A stretch of DNA of 64,000 nucleotides from Gryganskiella cystojenkinii (Eukaryota; Mortierellomycota; Mortierellomycetes; Mortierellales; Mortierellaceae), in the NCBI GenBank assembly GCA_015852425.1, contig JAAAIG010000077.1:1-64000 (forward strand), in the 5' to 3' direction. The notes beneath the pieces are model-generated. The model saw only the letters and a program-made list of their open reading frames with translations, was not told where the DNA came from and did no database searches. Both the position numbers and the translations under genes were made by a program. Numbering within the stretch: the first letter of the stretch is position 1; each line of letters starts with the position of its first letter. This document shows, one piece after another, positions 45,971-57,359 of the stretch.

Positions 45971-48078
45971 ATGGACTGGCTCGTTCTAGCTGGTGCTGCT
46001 GCTGAGGTATGAGCACTGGCTGGCATAAAAACTGATGAGATTTTGAACATATTTAAGTGTCAGCAACAAAAGCGCATAGAGGACGGAAGGCTTTGACTTG
46101 ATTGGTAACGATGATGCACGTTCCCAATCTTCTTTACTGCTTTAGGCTGTCTCTCAAGTCCTCGTTGTTGTCGGTTGCGGTGTAATCCTTTCCAGGACAG
46201 GATATCTCTCCCAGTCAGCTCAAAAGGTAACTCTTGTTCCATGCGCCTCACGCTTTTGGACAATCAAAAACGCAAAATGTTTCGCATCATCTAATAGCTC
46301 CCCACCTCCCCCCCCCCCCCCNNNNNNNNNNCTTCGTTTCTCAGTCTATATCCAAAGTCAACCTGTACTTTATGACACCCTGTCTGCTCTTCACAAAGAT
46401 TGCATCCACCATCAACTGGACACAATTTAAAGCGTTTTGGCCCATCCCAGTCTTTTACGTCCTCTTCTCGACCATATCATGGGTTGTGGCCAAAATTGGA
46501 TCCCGGTTACTTGGGTTCTCAAAAGATGAAGAGAAGTTCGTAACCGCCTCGATTCTGTTTTCCAACACAAACTCGTTGCCAATGGCACTCTTGCAGTCGT
46601 TGGCGTTCAGTGTTGCGGGTGATCGACTCTTACGGGATGCAAACGATACTAAGGAAGAAGTCGCCGCAAGGTAAAAAAAAAAATAGGCGAGTTTACTGCG
46701 TTGTGTGGTTTTTGTGGTAACGATGCTCATAACGAGAGAGATAGTGCGAAAAATAGGCTTATCAGATCCTTTTTTCAATCTTGTATTTAACGCGAAACTC
46801 CTTGCGCCTGTGTGTTACATTAGGGGAATCTCCTACATCCTCTTTTACGCCATTTTTGGCAATCTTGTACGATGGTCCTATGGATTCACATTACTGGTCC
46901 CTCAGGACAAAGAGGAATCCGCTCCCGTCACGCCAACTGAGGGTCTCCCCTCAGTTTTGATCAATGTCGATGAACCCCCCCAGTCAACCAGCGACCTGGC
47001 TGGATCCACCTCATCGTCCCGCCCCTTCCTCTTGCCCACCGACAACTCTAGAACACCCACAGCCGGTGGCAGGAAATCTCCTGCTGTTTCGATCAAGAGT
47101 GCCACAGAGTCCATCCTGATGCAAAGAGCTTCTACTGCTTATGAACGGATCCGTCAAGTGCTGACGCCTCCACTCTTGACAGCGTTGATGGCCCTGGTCA
47201 TTGGTTTGGTTCCTCAGTTGCATCACTTGTTCATGTCGCCCAAGTCAACGGTTTACCGGTTCCTGATCCGACCCATCGAAGGGTGTGGAGCCTCTGCGAT
47301 CCCCATGATTCTGTTGTGTCTTGGAGCTCAAGTCGTTCATTTTGCTCAATCCGCTTCCAAGAAGGTGGAGACACCGCCACCTTCACTGCCCAGGAGACAA
47401 CCTGTCCTGAACCACCCAGCCCCGGTGGCACCTTACCAGACCGGCCTCGGCATCTATCAGGACGAGACCTCGAGCGATGAGGACCGAGGCGATGGCAGGA
47501 TCAACAAGAACAGTAATAATACCTATGGCAGCGGTGTCGGCACTTTGCGTTCTGGTGCCTCTTCCTCTGCGACGCTTCTTCAGTTCCACGATCAGGATAG
47601 TACGCATCCCAAGGGCAGGTTTTCTCGCAATGGATCGACCTCATCCACAGGAACGGATGTCGCCGAGTACAACGATTACGAAGAACGCGAGGATGAGGGA
47701 CGACCTCTCCTTGGTGATAACAACAACGGTTTAGTTATCAATCCTGATGCCGTCAGTCATTACCGGATCAGGTGGCTCAAACCCATCCCTTTTATCCTTT
47801 TCGCAAGAATGGTCCTCGTCCCTGTGATCTCGATGCCAGCCATCATTTTTCATCCAGACAGCCTGTCGCCGATTTTAACCATGGATCCAACTTTTTCACT
47901 GGCACTGGTCTTGATCTCGGCTGCACCGACTGCGATCAATATGATTCAGATCTGTCAGATCAAGGGATTCTTTGAGAACGAGATGGCTGCGGTCTTGTTC
48001 TGGAGCTACTGTGTCTTTGGCATCCCCTGTGTCCTTGGCTGGTCCCTTGTGGGTCTTTGGGCTGCTGGACGAGAGTAA
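45971..48078 (+). CDS. Auxin-efflux-carrier (AEC) family transporter, Ecm3-like
   Basis: Membrane transport protein of the AEC/PIN-like family (PF03547 type). Four exons (45971-46006, 46146-46226, 46345-46670, 46824-48078) give 565 residues. MDWLVLAGAAAE then AVSQVLVVVGCGVILSRTGY form helix 1. SKVNLYFMTPCLLFTKIAST, WPIPVFYVLFSTISWVV and FSNTNSLPMALLQSL follow, the last being a family motif. A hydrophilic region of about 80 residues precedes RQVLTPPLLTALMALVIGLV. A second loop (about 315-430) is disordered, Ser/Gly-rich and acidic. The final helices include ILFARMVLVPVISMPAIIF, SLALVLISAAPTAINMIQI and SYCVFGIPCVLGWSLVGLW. The assembly gap falls in intron 2, so coding sequence is unaffected. 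Substrate is unknown. Confidence 0.9.
46308..46331. other. Poly-C run and 10-N assembly gap in an intron
   Basis: A run of 14 C's (46308-46321) leads into 10 unresolved bases (46322-46331), inside intron 2 of the AEC-type gene. The true intron length is unknown. Confidence 0.99.
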
Positions 48079-48354
48079 AATAACGAAACAATCCTGATTT
48101 GCGATCTCTTCAAAAGTTGTACTGCAATGGTGCCAGTAAATACTCTCCCCTCCCCAGACAATAAAAATCCTTTGTGGACAAGAAAAAAAGAGTTGTATTA
48201 ATATTGAAGAGACATTGTCGAGCTGGCCTTTGGCCAAATAACAATCGATCAGACAACGTCAATGCTAGTACTAATTCTTGCTCTATTAGAGCCGAGGCTC
48301 GTTGTCGATACTTCTATCAAAAGTGTTTTGTGATCCTCCATTTCTCCATTTCAT

Positions 48355-48600
48355 TCATGCCTTCACTGTTTCCTTGTTGCACTCGGCTTCCTTGATCTCC
48401 ATAGTCTCTTTGCCCTGCGTTTGACCGCCTTCGCCTTGGACTGAACACTCAATGCCACATTTCGAAGAGGGTGTGTCTAGTGTCGGAAGTGGATTGTTGT
48501 CTCCCAAGAGCTCCTGTCGCTTTTGCTTAAAGCGCTTGCTGTCTTCAGGACCAACTACCAAATCTGGAACACCCGGAAGAGAAAAGTCTGATCCAGCAAT
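48355..48600 (-). pseudogene. Orphan exon-like frame, probable gene remnant
   Basis: A minus-strand frame of 81 codons has a good acceptor (AATTAG before ATT) at its 5' end and a stop at 48355. It starts IAGSDFSLPGVPDLVVGPED and continues SKRFKQKRQELLGDNNPLPT, then a Glu/Lys-rich tail. The residues look protein-like but no upstream exon could be found; the DNA beyond is a plus-strand ABCG relic. It may be the last exon of a lost gene. It is not assigned to a family. Confidence 0.35.
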
Positions 48601-48689
48601 CTAATTGTTGCGGGAGTCGAGAGAAGAATATGTGAAGCGTGTCTCCCTTTGTCTTTCGTCCCTTTACGGAGTATTTCTCCCTTTTTCTC

Positions 48690-49096
48690 GGTTTCTAATA
48701 CCCAATAGTGTTCGTGAGACACTAAACTATATCACAACCTACGGCTCCCAAGAACCACGTCAAGCCAAAGGAAGCGTGAGCTCGTCGAGCTCGTTGTACG
48801 TGACCTAGGTCTAAAAGAATGCGCCAACACCTGGGTGGGTGGACCAGGCAGAGGAGAGAGTGGAAGCGGTGTCATTCAAGTTGGTGGAGAGCGCCGCCGA
48901 GTGTCTGTAGGTATTCAACTGCTGACCAACCCCATGATGCTTCTCTGCGATGAAGTGACCTCAGGTGAGTCAACGCGTCTTCGTTGCATTACCGCCTGAG
49001 ATGATGGTTCAAAGATGTGTGCTCTGCATACTGCCTATCTAACCATCTGTTACCAAACTTCCCAGGACTTGATGTCTACTGTGACGGGCAGTCATT
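48690..49096 (+). pseudogene. ABCG (White/PDR-type) transporter relic
   Basis: Pieces of an ABCG nucleotide-binding domain. VRETLNYITTYGSQEPRQAK (about 48710-48770) matches the segment after the Q-loop. A frame change then leads to VRDLGLKECANTWVGGPG, VGGERRRVSVGIQLLTNPMM and LLCDEVTS. A GT-AG intron (48965-49065) joins to GLDVYCDGQS, restoring the D-loop SGLD across the junction. The signature should read SGGERRRVS; the first residues are altered (QVGGE). Walker A and the whole membrane domain are absent. The gene is dead but keeps an exon-exon boundary. Confidence 0.75.
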
Positions 49097-49378
49097 TTAC
49101 CTCTTTTTTATTCATGAGACCACCCTCTTTTCACACTTCCTCCCATTCTGATCGAAATGGCGCAAGATGATTACTCGCTGGACTTTCTCTAGCAAGAATT
49201 ATATGATGTTGCATCCATGCATACAAAGGTGACTCCGGGATTATTTCATTAAGGTATATGGCTTGCAAAAAAATGACTTCGAGGGACTATGATCTATGTG
49301 TATCTCGTAGTCCAAACAAACTGTTTCCCGACTGTCTACGATCTTTTTCCTCCTCTCCTTTACATCTTCTCACTCCTT

Positions 49379-52300
49379 TTAATCCGAAGCCTGACCAGAC
49401 TGCTTCGCAAGTTGATAAAACAATGACTCCTTGTTCTCCAACAACTTCTCAGGGCGATCAAACTCCTTGACACATCCTTCCTCCAGCACCAAGATCTTGT
49501 CCGAATCCATCACAGTCTTGATACGGTGCGCGATCGTCAGGATCGTTCGGTCCGCAAACTCTTTTCGAATCGTCTTTTGAATCAACTCGTCCGTCTCGAC
49601 ATCCACAGCGGCTGTGGCCTCGTCCAGGATCAATATCTTGGTCTTCCGCAACAGTGCACGCGCAAGACAAATCAACGACCGTTGACCTACTGAGAAATTG
49701 TCGCCGTTCTGAGTGACCTCAAAGGCCAATCCGCCAGCCAAGGAAGTGATATGAGTCTTGAGATGGGCCTGCTCAAGGGCCTGCCAGAGCTCCAGATCCG
49801 TGGATTGGTTGAACGGATCCAGGTTGTCACGGACGGTACCAGCAAACAGAATAGGGTCCTGGGGGATAATGGCGAGATGCTGGCGCAGGTGCTCCAGACC
49901 GATGGTTGCGATATCGATACCGTCGATCAGGATCAACCCCGCTTTCGCGTTGTCGTCGTTCTCCTCCTCGGTCTTCTCCGGCAACAAGTTCGATTTTCCT
50001 TTAGTAGTGCCTTGGCTGGAAGTCGCGGTCGAGTTCAAAACAACGAGCTCTTTGGACCCAAGAGAAGCCCAGGGTCCGTTTGCGGCCTCAATGATACGGA
50101 AGAGTGCCAATGTGAGCGAACTCTTGCCTGCACCTGTACGTCCGACAATACCAACCTTTTCGCCTGGCTGAACCTCGAACGAGATACCTTTGATGATCAA
50201 CTCCATTCCTTGTCGGTACCTCGCCGAAAAGTCTCGGAACTCGATTCTACCTTGGGCAGGCCAATGAGGTGGCAGGTGTGCATCTTTGTCCATGGTCGCG
50301 GGAGCCTCCGGTCCCTTGTTGGAATATTCCTGAATACGCTCGACCGAGACCAACTGGTTTTGAAACTCGCCATAAGACTTGACCAACAACGTGATCAAGA
50401 ACGTCAGGTTCGAGGAATACGACAAGGCGAGACCGGCTTTGGCAGCACCTAGGGATTCTCGAGCCAGAACCGACAGCAGCGCCGTGGCGAGGACCACGAG
50501 GGTACCCATGCATTCGAGACGGACATCGAGCCAACGGGACGAAATCTGATATGCGAAATACGCGTTCGAGGAAATATCCGATTTCATCGCGTTCTCGAGG
50601 ATAAATCGCTCGTTCACTCGCATGGCGCGGATGGTTGAGACACCTGTCAGAGTTTCACCGAAATGCTGGTACAAGGGCGACTTTGAGATGGAGTGAATAC
50701 GTTTCAAGGCACGAGAGGATCGGAGGTATGCGACCTGGATGAACAAGTAGAGAACCGCAAGGACAGGGATCAAGGCCATAAAGATTGGGACCGAAAAGGA
50801 GATAACGATCAAGGTTCCGAGGACAGAGGTCAAAAAGAAGCAAAAATCACTGATGTTGATAGGCAAGAGTTCATCCACATTGTCCGTGTCCGATGAGAAT
50901 CTGTTCATGATACGGCCGACACTAAACAGGGGGCACATTAAATGAGTTCGTGTGAGCAACATTTAGCAAACAAAAAACTTGATGGCGCGACTTCGAGTTG
51001 ACATGGACAGAATGTCTTACGGTGTAGTGTCAAAGAAGCTCATGGGCAACCGCAAGACTCTCTGGATCAAAGTATCGTGCATGATCTTACTGGCTCGAAG
51101 GCCTGCCACCACAAATATCATAATGTTGACTCCGATATCGAGACAAAAGTACAACAAAACCAAGGCCGCGTAGACGCCGAAGAACACTCCAATAGAGCGC
51201 TCTTTGGGTGTTCCAATATTCGAAGCATAAGTTTGGAGCCAGGTGCTGATGCCAATCTGACTGGCCTGTGAAAGGATAAACAGGAACAAACTCAAGAAGG
51301 CAAGCCAGTACGTACTAAGAAAAAAGAGGAGAGGCAAGGCAAATCGATATATGTTATTGATGGCCACGTGAATCCTTGGTCGCAGAATTAATACAGTAGC
51401 ATTGACAGCTGGACTTACGTGGCTTTCGCATAGTGCTTATATACTAGAGGACTGACACTGCCCTCGGCCGCCTCTTCTTCGAGGACCAACTCTGCATTTT
51501 CGTCCTTCTTGATCGCAGTCTCGGCTTTGGCGACAACACCGGTGGCCGTGGCAAGTTGTCGATCTGTCTCAACTGTCGCCTCCTCCACCTCCAATGATGG
51601 TGTCTGTCCTTTGGTGACCTTTAACTCGGATGATTCCTTTGCATTTTGGTCAGTAACTGAAAACTCGCTGATCAATTGGTAAAATCCTGCCCTGGCGACC
51701 ATCAAATCCGTATAGGTACCAGTCTCCTGGACGGTTCCGTCCTTGATCACAACGATCTGTTCAATCTCATAAAGATGATGGATGCCATGAGTTACTAACA
51801 GTCTGGTCTTGTCCTTGAGCAAGCCCAAAGGTCCTATCAGTTCCTTCCATAGATGCCCATCCACATGGGCATCGACGGCACTCAAAGGATCGTCCAACAG
51901 GTAGATATCAGCATCCTGATAGGCGGCGCGGGCTAGAGAGACACGTTGCTTTTGTCCACCAGACAAATTTATTCCTCTCTCTCCAATCTCAGTGCGGTCA
52001 CCGGCAGGGAGCATCTTAAAGTCGGGGACAAGACCGCAGGCCATGACGATATGGTCATACCGCTCCTGATCCAGCTCCTTCCCAAAAAGAATATTGTCCT
52101 TCAAAGTCGCGTTGATGATCCATGCCTACATGTAAAAGTGACGCATATTAATACCAACTCTTAAGGAATAGTCGCAGCATGATTACAGAGTGTCTCATTC
52201 TAACTCGCCTGTTGAGGAACGTAGGCGACCGATCCCGTAATTCGAACTCGACCACCCAGCTTGTACATGTCTCCGATGATTGCGCTCAAAAGAGAAGACT

Positions 52301-54934
52301 TTCCTTGGCCGACACGGCCCATTAAGACCGTCAAGCTCCCCTGATCGATTGACAGGTTGATATTCGAGAGAGCTGGTGGAGCGTCGCTCGTGGCGGACGA
52401 AACTTCAACTCTTTCTGCTTTTGCAGTCTTATCGGTTTGTTGGTCCTTTGCGGTGTTGTCATCGCTCTCTTGAGGATTGTTCCAAGAAAAGGTGCCATTC
52501 TCGACCAAGATTGCGGCCTGGGTCTTATCCGTGGACGACGACGCTTTGTGTCGGTTTAGCGTCGTAATCGAATCCGAGTCATTGCTGTCCTTGGTGTGAT
52601 CGTTCTTCACTTCCTGATACTCAATCTGGGTCTCGTCCAACTCTTCCTGCAACAAGAAACGCTCGATACGTTTCGCCGCGACCCTGAAACTGATTGCCTG
52701 ACTGATCACAGAGCTGGCTCTTCCGATCGGTCCAGCCAATCGACCAAAAAGAGTCAAACTGACAAAGATCGTCTGGGCGTCCAATTGTCCTCGACTGCCT
52801 CCGGGTCCCCCCGCAAACGCAAAGACCAAGAACGACAACAGGGCCATCAGTGGTGGCAACGATGAGTACATAATCATCATAAACGCAATCACGATGCCTC
52901 CAGTTCTCAAATGGCGCAATTCGACATTGCGGTATGCTTCGACTTGAGATATGAACGACTTTTCCCAGGAGTACAGCTTTACGATCTTGATGCCGGACAA
53001 GAGATCGGTCATCAATCGAATCCGTCCATCCATAGCCTTGAGTTTCTTGTCCTTGACAGTGTTGAGTACTCGACCAAAGAGAGTCTGGATGGGCATAACC
53101 AAGATGACGAGTCCGAGACCTGTAAAGGCACTGACGCCTAGTTGTCCGTAGAGCAGCCAGATTCCGAGAGCGATCTCGAAGGGCGAAGAGATGACCAGAG
53201 GGAGATACGTCATAGCCTGCCCGATTCTCTCGACGTCGACCGCCATATGATTGCCTAGTTAGAAAAAGGAACACCATCAATTTTTTTGTCAGTACAAAAC
53301 TTTTGGTTATCGACATACTCTTGGTTACAAAGCTGTTTAAGTAGACGACAAGAAAAAACGTACTGATATCACCGACGGTGGCGTTTCTCCTGGCTCCAGG
53401 AGAAAGCTTCAACGATTTTCTGTAAATCATCGAGATCAACCCGGACTTGAGTTCGATCGCCAAGTTGGTCCCCAACTGCATAAACTGATTGCTGGTTATA
53501 GAGCCCATCATCTCGGTAAAGAACATGCCGAACGCGATGATGATGCCCAACGAGGTACGCTGTGGTGCATCGGTCGAATAAGAATTGATGAATCCCAGGA
53601 TCACGTCGATCAAGACAGGTTGCAGGTATTGAAAGACAGAACTTGACAAGCAGAAGGCAATGATCGGGATCCAGGATCGACCTCCAGCTTTCAAGACCAC
53701 CCAAGGAAGTGAGGGAGCCTTGCCATACTTGTTGTTGCCCTTGCTGGACGAATGGCGACGCTTTTGTAAATGACGTTCCCAAGTTCGGGAGACAACCTCG
53801 TACGAATTGACGGTTCGGATCTTGCGCGGCATCATGTTGGCGATATCATTGTCCTGAAGAGGTTGACGGTAACCCTTTGAGATGACAGTTTGGATATAAT
53901 GAAATGTCATTCTCGAAAAGAGGTTGGAACGATCATAAGCCGTTGACGACGTGGTGTACGAGGCTGTTTGTTTGTGTGCTTCACTAGTGGTCTGTGTCAG
54001 GGGGATGGCAGACTCGACAGGGCGAGGCCAGGCCTCAAAGATAAACCCACAGACTAGTGTTCCATAATAGACACAAAAGGAGACAAATTGGTCTTGACCG
54101 GTCCAGACCAAATCGTGCATGGTACGAAGCACGATCGCTCCCGCAAATAGGGAAATCACATAGAATGCAAACAGATGGGTGGACGATCGACTATCATTTT
54201 GATTTTCAAGGTGGTTCAGGACCAGAGCTGTCAACTATTTTTATACAAATACAAAAGGGGGAAGGATATCATGTTTAAAAACGGTCGATTACCCGTTACT
54301 GCGGGCTCAGGGACAACGCTTTAGGGGTTAATTGTTTTACTTACCCACGCCGCTAAAAGAGCCGCGGTTCCGAGTAAAGGGGAGACTGTCGATGTGGACT
54401 CCTCGGAGAGTTGAACGATCCTTGCAACCAGAGCTGCACACCCGGTCACGATACAGGTCTGTGAGATCCAGTAGATCCAACCGCTCTTAGGTCTGAACAG
54501 CCAAGGGTTGGTTTGCCGTTGAGGTTGAGGTTTCTGCTCTTTGCTGTTGTTGTACTCTAAGGCATTCTCCTGCGAGAGATCAAAGAATCGGACGCCGAAG
54601 AGCAAGAGCGCGACAACGGACGGGAGAAAGATGAGGATACTAGGTGGTGTGTGAGTTAGAGTGCTCAGTGAATAGGATAGTGAAAAGAACGGTGTGTTTC
54701 TGGAAGCATTCAATCGGGATGGGAAGTTACCTGTCTTCAAAGCACGGGGTCAGATCGACTCGAGTGGAGCTCGTTGGACCCTGTGTATTACGATTATTAT
54801 TATTTTTGGATGGCGAGAAATAAACGTGCAAAAATGTTAGCCATGTTGGCTAAGTCCACCCATCTTTCAAACCCACAAACAGAATCAAACGACGCAGTTA
54901 CCCATCCTTCGTTATTGCCACAGAACGATCCCAT
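49379..54934 (-). CDS. ABCC/MRP-type full-length ABC transporter
   Basis: Exporter of conjugates or metals of the Ycf1/MRP subfamily, expected in the vacuolar or plasma membrane. Eight exons on the minus strand (54934-54902, 54780-54731, 54639-54345, 54234-53364, 53254-52209, 52125-51419, 51374-51021, 50921-49379) encode 1632 residues. The N-terminal motif MGSFCGNNEGWG with DLTPCFEDS is typical of TMD0 in this subfamily, as is the two-TMD, two-NBD order. NBD1 has Walker A GRVGQGKSS (about 730), signature LSGGQKQR and DIYLLDDPLSAVD. NBD2 has GRTGAGKSS (about 1380), FSVGQRSLICLARALL, DEATAAVD and the loop IAHRIKTV. NBD2 carries an insert of about 45 residues between Walker A and LILIDGIDI. Intron 5 starts with GC. 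A plain frame scan misses the first exon. Confidence 0.95.
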
Positions 54935-55590
54935 GTGTTTTGACTTGAGACTGTGCAAAAGACTGAGGGAACGGTGAAGAAAGAAAGAAAGAGAGAAAGA
55001 AAAAAAAGATGATGAAGTGTTGGAAAGAGAAAAGGAAGAAAGAAAGATAATCCCTTTTTCATCAAGTGGCTTTTCAATTGGCGTCTTCTCATGAAAAAAT
55101 AAAAATGAATACAAAATGACTAGAAAAACAAGCTCCAACGGGAGCTGCGGACTGTTTGGAACGAAGAGAGCGAAAACAAGGGAGACAGTAGGAAGAGGGG
55201 GATGTGAGCCTTGAATGGAGCAGATCGCCACTTCGCCCAAACACTCAAGCTTTCCTACGAAGGTGTGGATCGCTTTGTATTTTTGTGGTTTCCGCCAACC
55301 TGAATTTGCCTCTACGCGTTGTCTAGGATCCAGGTCTGCCGTTTCCACGTATCCCAAAATGCAATACATCATCGGAGCATCATCAAAGCGCAATGCCTTC
55401 ATCACCGGCCTACCTTCGACCCCTATCTGTTGGTCTGGTCTCATCCTCTTCCTCCGGCTAACGTACTCATTTCCTACTCTTTGTTTTCTTTTTGCTGACT
55501 TCACCGCCGTTCTTTTCTTTGGAAAGCACCAACTCTAACAATATCCCCTCCCTCAAAAAAAACAAAAATTGCCTGCAAGTCAACAGAAAG
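54935..55590. promoter_or_regulatory. Divergent promoter, ABCC gene / Gln-rich gene
   Basis: 656 nt between oppositely oriented starts, with GA-rich DNA next to the transporter and a T/C-rich leader before the other gene. No specific element could be named. Confidence 0.45.
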
Positions 55591-56466
55591 ATGAACACCC
55601 CTGCCGAAGACAAAGTCCAGCGTGTTATGCAGCAACATGAATCCTTCAACATGAACACCCCCGGCGTCGAACAAGCTAGGCGCGCTGCTCTTGAGCAACA
55701 ACAGCATCCCCAACCTCATCACGATATCCCTCTCCACGTCGGTCGTGACCACGGGATGGCAATCGGAGCCGGTGCTGAGGAACGTCAAGCCCTGGGTGAA
55801 AAGCTCTCTGGTGTCGAACGGCTCTCACTTCAGGAGGATCAGGAACGTCGACAACTCCATGAGGAACAACAGCGCCGTACGTCTCAGTCTCAGCCTCCAC
55901 TCTTTCAACAGGGTCAGCTGCATCAGCACCAACAGCATCTTGGTTTCAGCGTGGTCCCTCATCCCCTGACATCGATTGAGAGGAGCAAGAATGATGACCA
56001 GGTCCCGCCGATGAACTGTCACGGTGACTTCCAGCTACTCCCTCAAGGGGCATCGGATCAGGACATGAAACCGGTCATGAACATGGTGGAGAAGGTCCTC
56101 AAGGAACTTGGTAGGGACTGGGGCAAAACAAGATCGACAAATGCAAAGCACAAGGCATAGATACGAGGGAAAGGTCACTGGATTACTGATAATATTACTT
56201 TCCTCGTCATCTCGCTCTCTTTCTATTAGACGTCAAGTACGAGGTGCGCAAGCAGAGCACGGTAAGAACACCCACCATCTCTTTTTGCTTCCCAGAGAAA
56301 AAAAAGATGGAGGTGATCTTCGTCAATGATGTCACCCTTTTCTCACTTTGAATCAACGTGAACAACTTAGACTATGCACGGTGACTTGGCCGTGGTCTTG
56401 TGCGCGATTTGGAACTGTCACAATGTTGTCCACCAAATGGGCAACCACCACATCTGTTCAAAGTAA
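55591..56466 (+). CDS. Hypothetical Gln/His-rich protein (215 aa) with conserved-looking C-terminus
   Basis: Three exons (55591-56110, 56230-56261, 56371-56466) keep phase and end at a stop directly after HHICSK. The N-terminal two thirds is low-complexity with Gln, His and Glu (MNTPAEDKVQRVMQQHESF). The C-terminus reads VEKVLKELDVKYEVRKQST, then MHGDLAVVLCAIWNCHN and VVHQMGNHHICSK, with a Cys/His pattern that could bind metal. Without splicing, exon 1 runs on to a stop at 56160, adding a basic, unlikely tail. A further frame to 56608 was not joined because no acceptor kept phase. The ATG at 55492 is another possible start. No family is recognised. Confidence 0.6.
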
Positions 56467-57359
56467 GTTCTTTTCACCTTCGATTCGGATACAGATAAAA
56501 CAGGAAGGTGTCAAAGGTCACTTATCGCTCATTTTGAAATACGCACATCATAATGATAGCATCCGTTTCGACACACGTCCTGATACCCCTCACCGCAAGG
56601 AGGAGTAAAAAACCCCCAGCAAGAGGTGTCAATCAGAGTGGATGGATCTACTGGTTCGATCGAGTCTACTTTTTCTTGCTCTCTCCCACCCTATCTTCAG
56701 TGCTCAAAACATAACGACATTGGGATGCAGTCCTTCCCCTTTCTTTTCTCCTTGTCAATTTCCTAAAAAAATAAAAAAAAAATAAAAAAAAGCTCCATGA
56801 TCTTCAATACAAATTGGGAACCCTTTTAACACCAAGGTCCACGGTCTCTTAGAACTACATTCTGTGGCTACTTTTTTTTTTTGAGATCAATGCCGAGATT
56901 GCGAAAGACAGGTATTTTTTATTAACCCCGGCTGTCAGTCCTTCAACTTGAACAACATAAATTTCACATGGGAGCCCCATGATGTGAAAAAAGCTCACTC
57001 ATAAGTTTATGAGAATCTTATTATTTTTTTTTTGGGGGTCTTGTAGAAGGGGGGAATGGAAAAAAATGTGGAGAAAATAGCATTTTTGGGAGAGGTCCGG
57101 AGCCGGAAATAAAAAATAAAACAAAGGCTAGAAAAAAAAAGAGTGGGGAGTTGTTTGAAAAGGGACGAGGTCTCCAAGTCTCATCGTGATCAAGTCCGAC
57201 GAGATCTTGCTAACCTTGACTTCCTAGGGAAAAAAGAACATGTAGCGTGTGTGTGTGTGTGTTTTTTACAAATACATAATAGGGGACAGAAGAGTAGATA
57301 AGTCACTCGGTGACAGGGAATAGTGAGGAGAGGGGGGACAGAAAGAGTCCGGGTTTGTC
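56467..57359. other. AT-rich spacer
   Basis: It holds A/T homopolymer runs, polyadenylation-like sequences for both convergent neighbours, and a (GT)n run at 57246-57262. No coding or RNA feature was supported. Confidence 0.6.
57246..57262. repeat. (GT)n microsatellite
   Basis: About eight GT units in noncoding DNA between convergent genes. Confidence 0.85.

Noticed and set aside
56467..56608. A fourth exon for the Gln-rich gene (GVKGHLSLILKYAHH)
   Set aside because: No acceptor joins it in phase, and the third exon already ends at a stop codon.
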